A DNA stretch of 64,000 nt from Nematostella vectensis (GCF_932526225.1 NC_064048.1:13029665-13093664); one strand, 5' to 3'. Shown: positions 36,951 through 48,954, counted from the stretch's first letter. The notes: a model not told the origin generated them from the letters alone. A program made the numbers and translations.

Positions 36951-38956
36951 AGTTCTTGTGTGCATAAAATATGTACAGGATCCTGAACAAAGCATGAGCA
37001 CATCAAAGATGCTGAGAGTACATAAAAATGTCCCTATACCTTCTTTTTATGTCATGACACACCAAGAACAGTATAATTAAGTATCGATATTTAAAAAAAA
37101 AATAAAGAAAAAAAAAAATATGCTGTCAGCGGGAATCGAACCCGGGTCGCTGCGTTAGTATTCAAGTGCCCGCAACGAAAGACTAACGTGGCATTGCTGA
37201 AGGGAATTGTAATGAAAATTACTTTTTATACTATTGGTATCGTAAACTATCCCAAGCAAAGTCACAATCGGACTGGAGGTTACATTCGGGAAAAGCTTCA
37301 TTGTTACATTCGGGAATTTGTTTTACGAGTGTAACCTCCAAAAGATTACAATCGATAATTTTTTTTCCGAATGTAAATTCCAAAAAGTAACATTATGAAA
37401 AATAAAACAGTATACTCGGAAAAAAAGGTATATCAATCTATCGAGCGCTATGCTCTATGTTAGAATCTACTTAATCAAGTTATCCAAGGAATCTAGTTAG
37501 TTCTTGTGTGCATAAAATATGTACAGGATCCTGAACAAAGCATGAGCACATCAAAGATGCTGAGAGTACATAAAAATGTCCCTATACCTTCTTTTTATGT
37601 CATGACACACCAAGAACAGTATAATTAAGTATCGATATTTAAAAAAATATAAAGAAAAAAAAATAGGCTATCAGCGGGAATCGAACCCGGGTCGCTTCGT
37701 TAGTAGTCAAGTGCCCGCAACGAAAGACTAACGTGGCATTGCTGAAGGGAATTGTAATGAAAATTACTTTTAATACTATTGGTATCGTAAACTATCCCAA
37801 GCAAAGTCACCATCGGACTGGAGGTTACATTCGGGAAAACTTCAGGGTTACATTCGGGAATTTGTTTTACGAGTGTAACCTCCAAAAGGTTACAATCGAT
37901 AATTTGTTTTCCGAATGTAAATTCCAAAAAGTAAAATTAGGAAAAATAAAACAGTATACTCGGAAAAAAAGGTATATCAATCTATCGAGCGCTATGCTCC
38001 ATGTTAGAATCTACTTAATCAAGTTATTCCAGGAATCTAGTTAGTTCTTGTGTGCATAAAATATGTACAGGATCCTGAACAAAGCATGAGCACATCAAAG
38101 ATGCTGAGAGTACATAAAAATGTCCCTATACCTTCTTTTTATGTCATGACACACCAAGAACAGTATAATTAAGTATCGATATTTAAAAAAAAAATAAAGA
38201 AAAAAAAAAATATGCTATCAGCGGGAATCGAACCGGGTGGCCTAGTGTGTTAGCGCGTCGGCCTCTCACCGCTGTGGCCCAGGTTCGAATCCTGGCTCAA
38301 ACTGGGGATTTTTTCCGGGTTCCTGCCTTGAATCGAATTTGTCACAAGTGAGTTGAAGTTATTCTCCCGTGTTTCCAGTCTTCTCGGATAAGGACACTAA
38401 ACCGGAGGTCCCGTCTCTTCAAGCTGCACTACATTAACCTGAACCGAAGGGACGTAAAAGAACCACTGGGGACGCAATAAACCCTCTGGCAGTGACCACC
38501 CCCAGTGACAGTGCTTACTTACCGAGGAATCGGTCTCCTAGTATTAGCGAAAGCTACCTATAGGAGTAATAAATCAAAAGGTCAAAAAAAAAAAGGAACC
38601 CGGCTCGCTGCGTTAGTAGTCAAGTGTCCGCAACGAAAGACTAACGTGGCATTGCTGAAGGGAATTGTAATGAAAATTACTTTTAATACTATTGGTATCG
38701 TAAACTATCCCAAGCAAAGTCACCATCGGACAGGAGGTTACATTCGGGAAAAGCTGCAGGGTTACATTCGGGAATTTGTTTTACGAGTGTAACCTCCAAA
38801 AGGTTACAATCGATAATTTGTTTTCCGAATGTAAATTCCAAAAAGTAACATTAGGAAAAATAAAACAGTATACTCGGAAAAAAAGGTATATCAATCTATC
38901 GATCGCTATGCTCTATGTTAGAATCTACTTAATCAAGTTATCCAAGGAATCTAGTT
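36951..38956 (+). repeat. 2006-bp SINE-bearing module, copy 2 (M66-M68)
   Basis: Monomers start at 36951, 37499 and 38043 (with SINE). Types and order match 20026-22031, about 17 kb to the left. Small differences include a deleted G near 37840, which changes GGGAAAAGCTTC to GGGAAAACTTC. Confidence 0.9.
38235..38594 (+). mobile_element. tRNA-derived SINE, plus orientation, copy 5
   Basis: A 360-bp copy with GAACC at 38230-38234 and 38596-38600. Body and both flanks match copies 2-4, although it lies about 13 kb from the nearest of them. It is a member of the same duplicated insertion, moved with its module. Confidence 0.88.
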
Positions 38957-40046
38957 AGTTCTTGTGTGCATAAAATATGTACAGGATCCTGAACAAAGCA
39001 TGAGCACATCAAAGATGCTGAGAGTACATAAAAATGTCCCTATACCTTCTTTTTATGTCATGACACACCAAGAACAGTATAATTAAGTATCGATATTTAA
39101 AAAAAAATAAAGAAAAAAACATAGGCTATCAGCGGGAATCGAACCCGGGTAGCTGCGTTAGTAGTCAAGTGCCCGCAACGAAAGACTAACGTGGCATTGC
39201 TGAAGGGAATTGTAATGAAAATTACTTTAAATACTATTGGTATCGTAAACCATCCAAAGCAAAGTCACCATCGGACTGGAGGTTACATTCGGGAAAAGCT
39301 TCAGGGTTACATTCGGGAATTTGTTTTACGAGTGTTACCTCCAAAAGGTTACAATCGATAATTTGTTTTCCGAATGTAAATTCCAAAAAGTAACATTAGG
39401 AAAAATAAAACAGTATACTCGGAAAAAAAGGTATATCAATCTATCGAGCGCTATGCTCTATGTTAGAATCTACTTAATCAAGTTATCAAAGGAATCTAGT
39501 TAGTTCTTGTGTGCATAAAATATGTACAGGATCCTGAACAAAGCATGAGCACATCAAAGATGCTGAGAGTACATAAAAATGTCCCTATACCTTCTTTTTA
39601 TGTCATGACACAACAAGAACAGTATAATTAAGTATCGATATTTAAAAAAAAAATTAAGGAAAAAAAATAGGCTATCAGCGGGAATCGAAAACGGGTCGCT
39701 GCGTTAGTAGTCAAGTGCCCGCAACGAAAGACTAACGTGGCATTGCTGAAGGGAGTTGTAATGAAAATTACTTTAAATACTATTGGTATCGTAAACTATC
39801 CCAAGCAAAGTCACCATCGGACAGGAGGTTACATTCGGGAAAAGCTTCAGGGTTACATTCGGGAATTTGTTTTACGAGTGTAACCTCCAAAAGGTTACAA
39901 TCGATAATTTTTTTTCGAATGTAAATTCGAAAAAGTAAAATTAGGAAAAATAAAACAGTATACTCGGAAAAAAAGGTATATCAATCTATCGATCGCTATG
40001 CTCTATGTTAGAATCTACTTAATCAAGTTATCCAAGGAATCTAGTT
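38957..40046 (+). repeat. Dimer higher-order repeat, copy 1 (M69-M70)
   Basis: M69 (38957) has CATCCAAAGC and GTGTTACC. M70 (39502) has CGAAAACGGG, which breaks the B box, plus GGGAGTTG and CGAATGTAAATTCG. The last part of M70 carries GATCGC, otherwise found only next to the plus-oriented SINEs, and reveals the crossover point. Confidence 0.88.
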
Positions 40047-41135
40047 AGTTCTTGTGTGCATAAAATATGTACAGGATCCTGAACAAAGCATGAGCACATC
40101 AAAGATGCTGAGAGTACATAAAAATGTCCCTATACCTTCTTTTTATGTCATGACACACCAAGAACAGTATAATTAAGTATCGATATTTAAAAAAAAATAA
40201 AGAAAAAAACATAGGCTATCAGCGGGAATCGAACCCGGGTAGCTGCGTTAGTAGTCAAGTGCCCGCAACGAAAGACTAACGTGGCATTGCTGAAGGGAAT
40301 TGTAATGAAAATTACTTTAAATACTATTGGTATCGTAAACCATCCAAAGCAAAGTCACCATCGGACTGGAGGTTACATTCGGGAAAAGCTTCAGGGTTAC
40401 ATTCGGGAATTTGTTTTACGAGTGTTACCTCCAAAAGGTTACAATCGATAATTTGTTTTCCGAATGTAAATTCCAAAAAGTAACATTAGGAAAAATAAAA
40501 CAGTATACTCGGAAAAAAAGGTATATCAATCTATCGAGCGCTATGCTCTATGTTAGAATCTACTTAATCAAGTTATCAAAGTAATCTAGTTAGTTCTTGT
40601 GTGCATAAAATATGTACAGGATCCTGAACAAAGCATGAGCACATCAAAGATGCTGAGAGTACATAAAAATGTCCCTATACCTTCTTTTTATGTCATGACA
40701 CAACAAGAACAGTATAATTAAGTATCGATATTTAAAAAAAAAATTAAGGAAAAAAAATAGGCTATCAGCGGGAATCGAAAACGGGTCGCTGCGTTAGTAG
40801 TCAAGTGCCCGCAACGAAAGACTAACGTGGCATTGCTGAAGGGAGTTGTAATGAAAATTACTTTAAATACTATTGGTATCGTAAACTATCCCAAGCAAAG
40901 TCACCATCGGACAGGAGGTTACATTCGGGAAAAGCTTCAGGGTTACATTCGGGAATTTGTTTTACGAGTGTAACCTCCAAAAGGTTACAATCGATAATTT
41001 TTTTTCGAATGTAAATTCGAAAAAGTAAAATTAGGAAAAATAAAACAGTATACTCGGAAAAAAAGTATATCAATCTATCGAGCGCTATGCTCTATGTTAG
41101 AATCTACTTAATCAAGTTATCCAAGGAATCTAGTT
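40047..41135 (+). repeat. Dimer higher-order repeat, copy 2 (M71-M72)
   Basis: M71 (40047) and M72 (40592) repeat M69-M70 with a period of 1090 bp. M72 ends with GGAAAAAAAGTAT and GAGCGC, where M70 has GGTAT and GATCGC. Confidence 0.88.
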
Positions 41136-44100
41136 AGTTCTTGTGTGCATAAAATATGTACAGGATCCTGAACAAAGCATGAGCACATCAAAGATGCTGA
41201 GAGTACATAAAAATGTCCCTATACCTTCTTTTTATGTCATGACACACCAAGAACAGTATAATTAAGTATCGATATTTAAAAAAAAAATAAAGAAAAAAAA
41301 AATAGGCTGTCAGCGGGAGTCGAACCCGGGTCGCTGCGTTAGTAGTCAAGTGCCCGCAACGAAAGACTAACGTGGCATTGCTGAAGGGAATTGTAATGAA
41401 AATTACTTTTAATACTATTGGTATCGTAAACTATCCCAAGCAAAGTCACCATCGGACTGGAGGTTACATTCGGGAAAAGCTTCAGGGTTACATTCGGGAA
41501 TTTGTTTTACGAGTGTAACCTCCAAAAGGTTACAATCGATAATTTTTTTTTTGTAAATTCCAAAAAGTAACATTAGGAAAAATAAAACAGTATACTCGGA
41601 AAAACAGGTATATCAATCTATCGAGCGCTATGCTCTATGTTAGAATATACTTAATCAAGTTATCCAAGGAATCTAGTTAGTTCTTGTGTGCATAAAATAT
41701 GTACAGGATCCTGAACAAAGCATGAGCACATCAAAGATGCTGAGAGTACATAAAAATGTCCCTATACCTTCTTTTTATGTCATGACACACCAAGAACAGT
41801 ATAATTAAGTATCGATATTTAAAAAAAAAATAAAGAAAAAAAAATAGATTATCAGCGGGAATCGAACCCGGGTCGCTGCGTTAGTAGTCAAGTGCCCGCA
41901 ACGAAAGACTAACGTGGCATTGCTGAAGGGAATTGTAATGAAAATTACTTTTAATACTATTGGTATCGTAAACTATCCCAAGCAAAGTCACCATCGGACT
42001 GGAGGTTACATTCGGGAAAAGCTTCAGGGTTACATTCGGGAATTTGTTTTACGAGTGTAACCTCCAAAAGGTTACAATCGATAATTTGTTTTCCGAATGT
42101 AAATTCCAAAAAGTAACATTAGGAAAAATAAAACAGTATACTCGGAAAAAAAGGTATATCAATCTATCGAGCGCTATGCTCTATTTTAGAATCTACTTAA
42201 TCAAGTTATCCAAGGAATCTAGTTAGTTCTTGTGTGCATAAAATATGTACAGGATCCTGAACAAAGCATGAGCACATCAAAGATGCTGAGAGTACATAAA
42301 AATGTCCCTATACCTTTTTTTTATGTCATGACACATCAAGAACAGTATAATTAAGTATCGATATTTAAAAAAAAAAATAAAGAAAAAAAAAATAGGCTAT
42401 CAGCGGGAATCGAACCCGGGTCGCTGCGTTAGTAGTCAAGTGCCCGCAACGAAAGACTAACGTGGCATTGCTGAAGGGAATTGTAATGAAAATTACTTTT
42501 AATACTATTGGTATCGTAAACTATCCCAAGCAAAGTCACCATCGGATTGGAGGTTACATTCGGGAAAAGCTTCAGGGTTACATTCGGGAATTTGTTTTAC
42601 GAGTGTAACCTCCAAAAGGTTACAATCGATAATTTGTTTTCCGAATGTATATTCCAAAAAGTAACATTAGGAAAAATAAAACAGTATACTCGGAAAAAAA
42701 GATATATCAATCTATCGAGCGCTATGCTCTATGTTAGAATCTACTTAATCAAGTTATCCAAGGAATCTAGTTAGTTCTTGTGTGCATAAAATATGTACAG
42801 GATCCTGAACAAAGCATGAGCACATCAAAGATGCTGAGAGTACATAAAAATGTCCTTATACCTTCTTTTTATGTCATGACACACCAAGAACAGTATAATT
42901 AAGTATCGATATTTAAAAAAAAATAAAGAAAAAAAAATAGGCTATCAGCGGGAATCGAACCCGGGTCGCTGCGGTAGTAGTTAAGTGCCCGCAACGAAAG
43001 ACTAACGTGGCATTGCTGAAGGGAATTGTAATGAAAATTACTTTTAATACTATTGGTATCGTAAACTATCCCAAGCAAAGTCACCATCGGACTGGAGGTT
43101 ACATTCGGGAAAAGCTGCAGGGTTACATTCGGGAATTTGTTTTACGAGTGTAACCTCCAAAAGGTTACAATCGATAATTTGTTTTCCGAATGTAAATTCC
43201 AAAAAGTAACATTAGGAAAAATAAAACAGTATACTCGGATAAAAAGGTATATCAATCTATCGAGCGCTATGCTATATGTTAGAAACTACTTAATCAAGTT
43301 ATCCAAGGAATCTAGTTAGTTCTTGTGTGCATAAAATATGTACAGGATCCTGAACAAAGCATGAGCACATCAAAGATGCTGAGAGTACATAAAAATGTCC
43401 CTATACCTTCTTTTTATGTCATGACACACCAAGAACAGTATAATTAAGTATCGATATTTAAAAAAAAATGAAGAAAAAAATAGGCTATCAGCGGGAATCG
43501 AACCTGGGTCGCTGCGTTAGTAGTCAAGTGCCTGCAACGAAAGACTAACGTGGCATTGCTGAAGGGAATTGTAATGGAAATTACTTTTAATACTATTGGT
43601 ATCGTAAACTATCCCAAGCAAAGTCACCATCGGACTGGAGGTTACATTCGGGAAAAGCTGCAGGGTTACATTCGGGAATTTGTTTTACGAGTGTAACCTC
43701 AAAAAGGTTACAATCGATAATTTTTTTTCCGAATGTAAATTCAAAAAAGTAACATTATGAAAAATAAAACAGTATACTCGGACAAAAAGGTATATCAATC
43801 TATCGAGCGCTATGCTCTATGTTAGAATCTACTTAATCAAGTTATCCAAGGAATCTAGTTAGTTCTTGTGTGCATAAAATATGTTCAGGATCCTGAACAA
43901 AGCATGAGCACATCAAAGATGCTGAGAGTACATAAAAATGTCCCTATACCTTCTTTTTATGTCATGACACACCAAGAACAGTATAATTAAGTATCGATAT
44001 TTAAAAAAAAATGAAGAAAAAAATAGGCTATCAGCGGGAATCGAACCTGGGTCGCTGCGTTAGTAGTCAAGTGCCTGCAACGAAAGACTAACGTGGCATT

Positions 44101-44403
44101 GCTGAAGGGAATTGTAATGGAAATTACTTTTAATACTATTGGTATCGTAAACTATCCCAAGCAAAGTCACCATCGGACTGGAGGTTACATTCGGGAAAAG
44201 CTGCAGGGTTACATTCGGGAATTTGTTTTACGAGTGTAACCTCAAAAAGGTTACAATCGATAATTTTTTTTCCGAATGTAAATTCAAAAAAGTAACATTA
44301 TGAAAAATAAAACAGTATACTCGGACAAAAAGGTATATCAATCTATCGAGCGCTATGCTCTATGTTAGAATCTACTTAATCAAGTTATCCAAGGAATCTA
44401 GTT
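41136..44403 (+). repeat. Large duplicated block, copy 2 (M73-M78, six monomers)
   Basis: Monomers start at 41136, 41679, 42225, 42773, 43318 and 43861. The series of markers is that of 28227-32039, but 545 bp shorter. M76 (42773) combines the left part of M53 (CATAAAAATG) with M54 from the A-rich tract onward, so one monomer was lost through exchange inside M53/M54. A CCTTATACC change near 42854 is private to this copy. Confidence 0.88.
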
Positions 44404-45073
44404 AGTTCTTGTGTGCATAAAATATGTTCAGGATCCTGAACAAAGCATGAGCACATCAAAGATGCTGAGAGTACATAAAAATGTCCCTATACCTTCTTTT
44501 TATGTCATGACACACCAAGAACAGTATAATTAAGTATCGATATTTAAAAAAAAAATAAAGAAAAAAAAATAGGCTGTCAGCGGGAATCGAACCCGGGTCG
44601 CTGCGTTAGTAGTCAAGTGCCCGCAACGAAAGACTAACGTGGCATTGCTGAAGGGAATTGTAATGAAAATTACTTTTAATACTTTTGGTATCGTAAACTA
44701 TCCCAAGCAAAGTCACCATCGGACTGGAGGTTACATTCGGGAAAAGCTTCAGGGTTACATTCGGGAATTTGTTTTACGAGTGTAACCTCCAAAAGGTTAC
44801 AATCGATAATTTTTTTTCCGAATGTAAATTCCAAAAAGTAACATTATGAAAAATAAAACAGTATACTCGGAAAAAAAGGTATATCAATCTATCGAGCGCT
44901 ATGCTCTATGTTAGAATCTACTTAATCAAGTTATCCAAGGAATATAGTTAGTTCTTGTGTGCATAAAATATGTACAGGATCCTGAACAAAGCATGAGCAC
45001 ATCAAAGATGCTGAGAGTACATAAAAATGTCCCTATACCTTCTTTTTATGTCATGACACACCAAGAACAGTAT

Positions 45074-45438
45074 ACTTCGATTTATTACTCCTATAAGTAG
45101 CTTTCGCTAATACTAGGAGGCATTTAGCACTGTCATTAAGCACTGTCACTGGGGGTGGTCACTGCCAGAGGGTTTATTGCGTCCCCAGTGGTTCTTTTAC
45201 GTCCCTTCGGTTCAGGTTTAGTGTAGTACAGCTTGAAGAGACGGGACCTCCGGTTTAGTGTCCTTATCCGAGAAGACTGGAAACACGGGAGAATAACTTC
45301 AACTCACTTGTGACAAATTCGATTCAAGGCAGGAACCCGGAAAAAATCCCCAGTTTGAGCCAGGATTCGAACCTGGGCCACAGCGGTGAGAGGCCGACGC
45401 GCTAACACACTAGGCCACCCGTGCTTCCACCACGGTTA
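45074..45438 (-). mobile_element. tRNA-derived SINE, minus orientation, copy 6
   Basis: A 365-bp insertion in M80 between AGTAT copies at 45069-45073 and 45439-45443, the probable target-site duplication. On the minus strand it runs from CCGTGGTGGAAGCAC, absent from copies 1-5, through the A box (45408-45417) and B box (45363-45373) to a 3' end in AATAAATCGAAGT without an A-tail. Relative to copies 1-5 it has a different segment before CCTAGTATTAGCG, with a duplicated AGCACTGTCA (45126-45135 and 45139-45148). It therefore belongs to another subfamily and has a more complete 5' end. Confidence 0.87.
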
Positions 45439-48161
45439 AGTATCTATTAAGTATCGATAATTAAAAAAAAATAAAGAAAAAAAAAATAGGCTATCAGCGG
45501 GAATCGAACCCGGGTCGCTGCGTTAGTAGTCAAGTGCCCGCAACGAAAGACTAACGTGGCATTGCTGAAGGGAATTGTAATGAAAATTACTTTTAATACT
45601 ATTGGTATCGTAAACTATCCCAAGCAAAGTCACCATCGGACTGGAGGTTACATTCGGGAAAAGCTTCAGGGTTACATTCGGGAATTTGTTTTACGAGTGT
45701 AACCTCCAAAAGGTTACAATCGATAATTTCTTTTCAGAATGTAAATTCCAAAAAGTAACATTATGAAAAATAAAACAGTATACTCGGATAAAAAGGTATA
45801 TCAATCTATCGAGCGCTATGCTATATGTTAGAAACTACTTAATCAAGTTATCCAAGGAATCTAGTTAGTTCTTGTGTGCATAAAATATGTACAGGATCCT
45901 GAACAAAGCATGAGCACATCAAAGATGCTGAGAGTACATAAAAATGTCCCTATACCTTCTTTTAATGTCATGACACACCAAGAACAGTATAATTAAGTAT
46001 CGATATTTAAAAAAAAATGAAGAAAAAAATAGGCTATCAGCGGGAATCGAACCTGGGTCGCTGCGTTAGTAGTCAAGTGCCTGCAACGAAAGACTAACGT
46101 GGCATTGCTGAAGGGAATTGTAATGGAAATTACTTTTAATACTATTGGTATCGTAAACTATCCCAAGCAAAGTCACCATCGGACTGGAGGTTACATTCGG
46201 GAAAAGCTGCAGGGTTACATTCGGGAATTTGTTTTACGAGTGTAACCTCAAAAAGGTTACAATCGATAATTTTTTTTCCGAATGTAAATTCAAAAAAGTA
46301 ACATTATGAAAAATAAAACAGTATACTCGGACAAAAAGGTATATCAATCTATCGAGCGCTATGCTCTATGTTAGAATCTACTTAATCAAGTTATCCAAGG
46401 AATCTAGTTAGTTCTTGTGTGCATAAAATATGTTCAGGATCCTGAACAAAGCATGAGCACATCAAAGATGCTGAGAGTACATAAAAATGTCCCTATACCT
46501 TCTTTTTATGTCATGACACACCAAGAACAGTATAATTAAGTATCGATATTTAAAAAAAAATGAAGAAAAAAATAGGCTATCAGCGGGAATCGAACCTGGG
46601 TCGCTGCGTTAGTAGTCAAGTGCCTGCAACGAAAGACTAACGTGGCATTGCTGAAGGGAATTGTAATGGAAATTACTTTTAATACTATTGGTATCGTAAA
46701 CTATCCCAAGCAAAGTCACCATCGGACTGGAGGTTACATTCGGGAAAAGCTGCAGGGTTACATTCGGGAATTTGTTTTACGAGTGTAACCTCAAAAAGGT
46801 TACAATCGATAATTTTTTTTCCGAATGTAAATTCAAAAAAGTAACTTTATGAAAAATAAAACAGTATACTCGGACAAAAAGGTATATCAATCTATCGAGC
46901 GCTATGCTCTATGTTAGAATCTACTTAATCAAGTTATCCAAGGAATCTAGTTAGTTCTTGTGTGCATAAAATATGTTCAGGATCCTGAACAAAGCATGAG
47001 CACATCAAAGATGCTGAGAGTACATAAAAATGTCCCTATACCTTCTTTTTATGTCATGACACACCAAGAACAGTATAATTAAGTATCGATATTTAAAAAA
47101 AAAATAAAGAAAAAAAAATAGGCTGTCAGCGGGAATCGAACCCGGGTCGCTGCGTTAGTAGTCAAGTGCCCGCAACGAAAGACTAACGTGGCATTGCTGA
47201 AGGGAATTGTAATGAAAATTACTTTTAATACTTTTGGTATCGTAAACTATCCCAAGCAAAGTCACCATCGGACTGGAGGTTACATTCGGGAAAAGCTTCA
47301 GGGTTACATTCGGGAATTTGTTTTACGAGTGTAACCTCCAAAAGGTTACAATCGATAATTTTTTTTTGTAAATTCCAAAAAGTAACATTAGGAAAAATAA
47401 AACAGTATACTCGGAAAAAAAGGTATATCAATCTATCGAGCGCTATGCCCTATGTTAGAATCTACTTAATCAAGTTATCCAAGGAATCTAGTTAGTTCTT
47501 GTGTGCATAAAATCTGTACAGGATCCTGAACAAAGCATGAGCACATCAAAGATGCTGAGAGTACATAAAAATGTTCCTATACCTTCTTTTTATGTCATGA
47601 CACACCAAGAACAGTATAATTAAGTATCGATATTTAAAAAAAAAAAAGAAAAAAAAAATAGGCTTTCAGCGGGAATAGAACCCGGGTAGCTGCGTTAGTA
47701 GTCAAGTGCCCGCAACGAAAGACTAACGTGGCATTGCTGAAGGGAATTGTAATGAAAATTACTTTTAATGCTATTGGTATCGTAAACTATCCCAAGCAAA
47801 GTCACCATCGGACTGGAGGTTACATTCGGGAAAAGCTTCAGGGTTACATTCGGGAATTTGATTTACGAATGTAACCTCCAAAAGGTTACAATCGATAATT
47901 TTTTTTCCGAATGTAAATTCAAAAAAGTAACATTAGGAAAAATAAAACAGTATACTCGGAAAAAAGGCATATCAATCTATCGAGCGCTATGCTCTATGTT
48001 ACAATCTACTTAATCATGTTATCCAAGGAATCTAGTTAGTTCTTGTGTGCATAAAATATGTACAGGATCCTGAACAAAGCATGAGCACATCAAAGATGCT
48101 GAGAGTACATAAAAATGTCCCTATACCTTCTTTTTATGTCATGACACACCAAGAACAGTAT

Positions 48162-48526
48162 ACTTCGATTTATTACTCCTATAAGTAGCTTTCGCTAATA
48201 CTAGGAGGCATTTAGCACTGTCATTAAGCACTGTCACTGGGGGTGGTCACTGCCAGAGGGTTTATTGCGTCCCCAGTGGTTCTTTTACGTCCCTTCGGTT
48301 CAGGTTTAGTGTAGTACAGCTTGAAGAGACGGGACCTCCGGTTTAGTGTCCTTATCCGAGAAGACTGGAAACAAGGGAGAATAACTTCAACTCACTTGTG
48401 ACAAATTCGATTCAAGGCAGGAACCCGGAAAAAATCCCCAGTTTGAGCCAGGATTCGAACCTGGGCCACAGCGGTGAGAGGCCGACGCGCTAACACACTA
48501 GGCCACCCGTGCTTCCACCACGGTTA
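48162..48526 (-). mobile_element. tRNA-derived SINE, minus orientation, copy 7
   Basis: A 365-bp copy in M85 with AGTAT at 48157-48161 and 48527-48531. Body, ends, target duplication and right junction (TATCTATTAAGTATC) are the same as in copy 6. The one difference I notice is ACAAGGGAG for ACACGGGAG near 48374. The A box is 48496-48505 and the B box 48451-48461. It shares one insertion event with copy 6. Confidence 0.87.
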
Positions 48527-48954
48527 AGTATCTATTAAGTATCGATATTTAAAAAAAAATAAAGAAAAAAAAAATAGGCTATCAGCGGGAATCGAACCCG
48601 GGTCGCTGCGTTAGTAGTCAAGTGCCCGCAACGAAAGACTAACGTGGCATTGCTGAAGGGAATTGTAATGAAAATTACTTTTAATACTATTGGTATCGTA
48701 AACTATCCCAAGCAAAGTCACCATCGGACTGGAGGTTACATTCGGGAAAAGCTTCAGGGTTACATTCGGGAATTTGATTTACGAGTGTAACCTCAAAAAG
48801 GTTACAATCGATACTTTTTTTTCCGAATGCAAATTCCAAAAAGTAACATTAGGAAAAATAAAACAGTATACTCGGAAAAAAAGGTATATCAATCTATTGA
48901 GCGCTATGCTCTATGTTAGAATCTACTTAATCAAGTTATCCAAGGAATCTAGTT

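Larger units (their letters stand above)
44404..48954 (+). repeat. Monomers M79-M85, two bearing minus-oriented SINEs
   Basis: Monomers start at 44404, 44950 (SINE), 45867, 46410, 46953, 47494 and 48038 (SINE). M81 and M82 are of the ATGAAGAAA type. M79 and M83 share GGCTGTC and the ACTTTTGGTA change. M83 and M50 share the shortened TTTTTTTTGTAAATT right half. Confidence 0.87.

Noticed and set aside
37733-38044. 103-residue open frame
   Set aside because: Created by a one-base deletion near 37840 that joins two recurrent satellite frames; not a gene.
17663-48526. Assigning the SINE to a named family or tRNA isotype, or the window to a species
   Set aside because: The anticodon arm is degenerate and I cannot search repeat libraries. 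Resemblance to marine invertebrate SINEs is an impression only.
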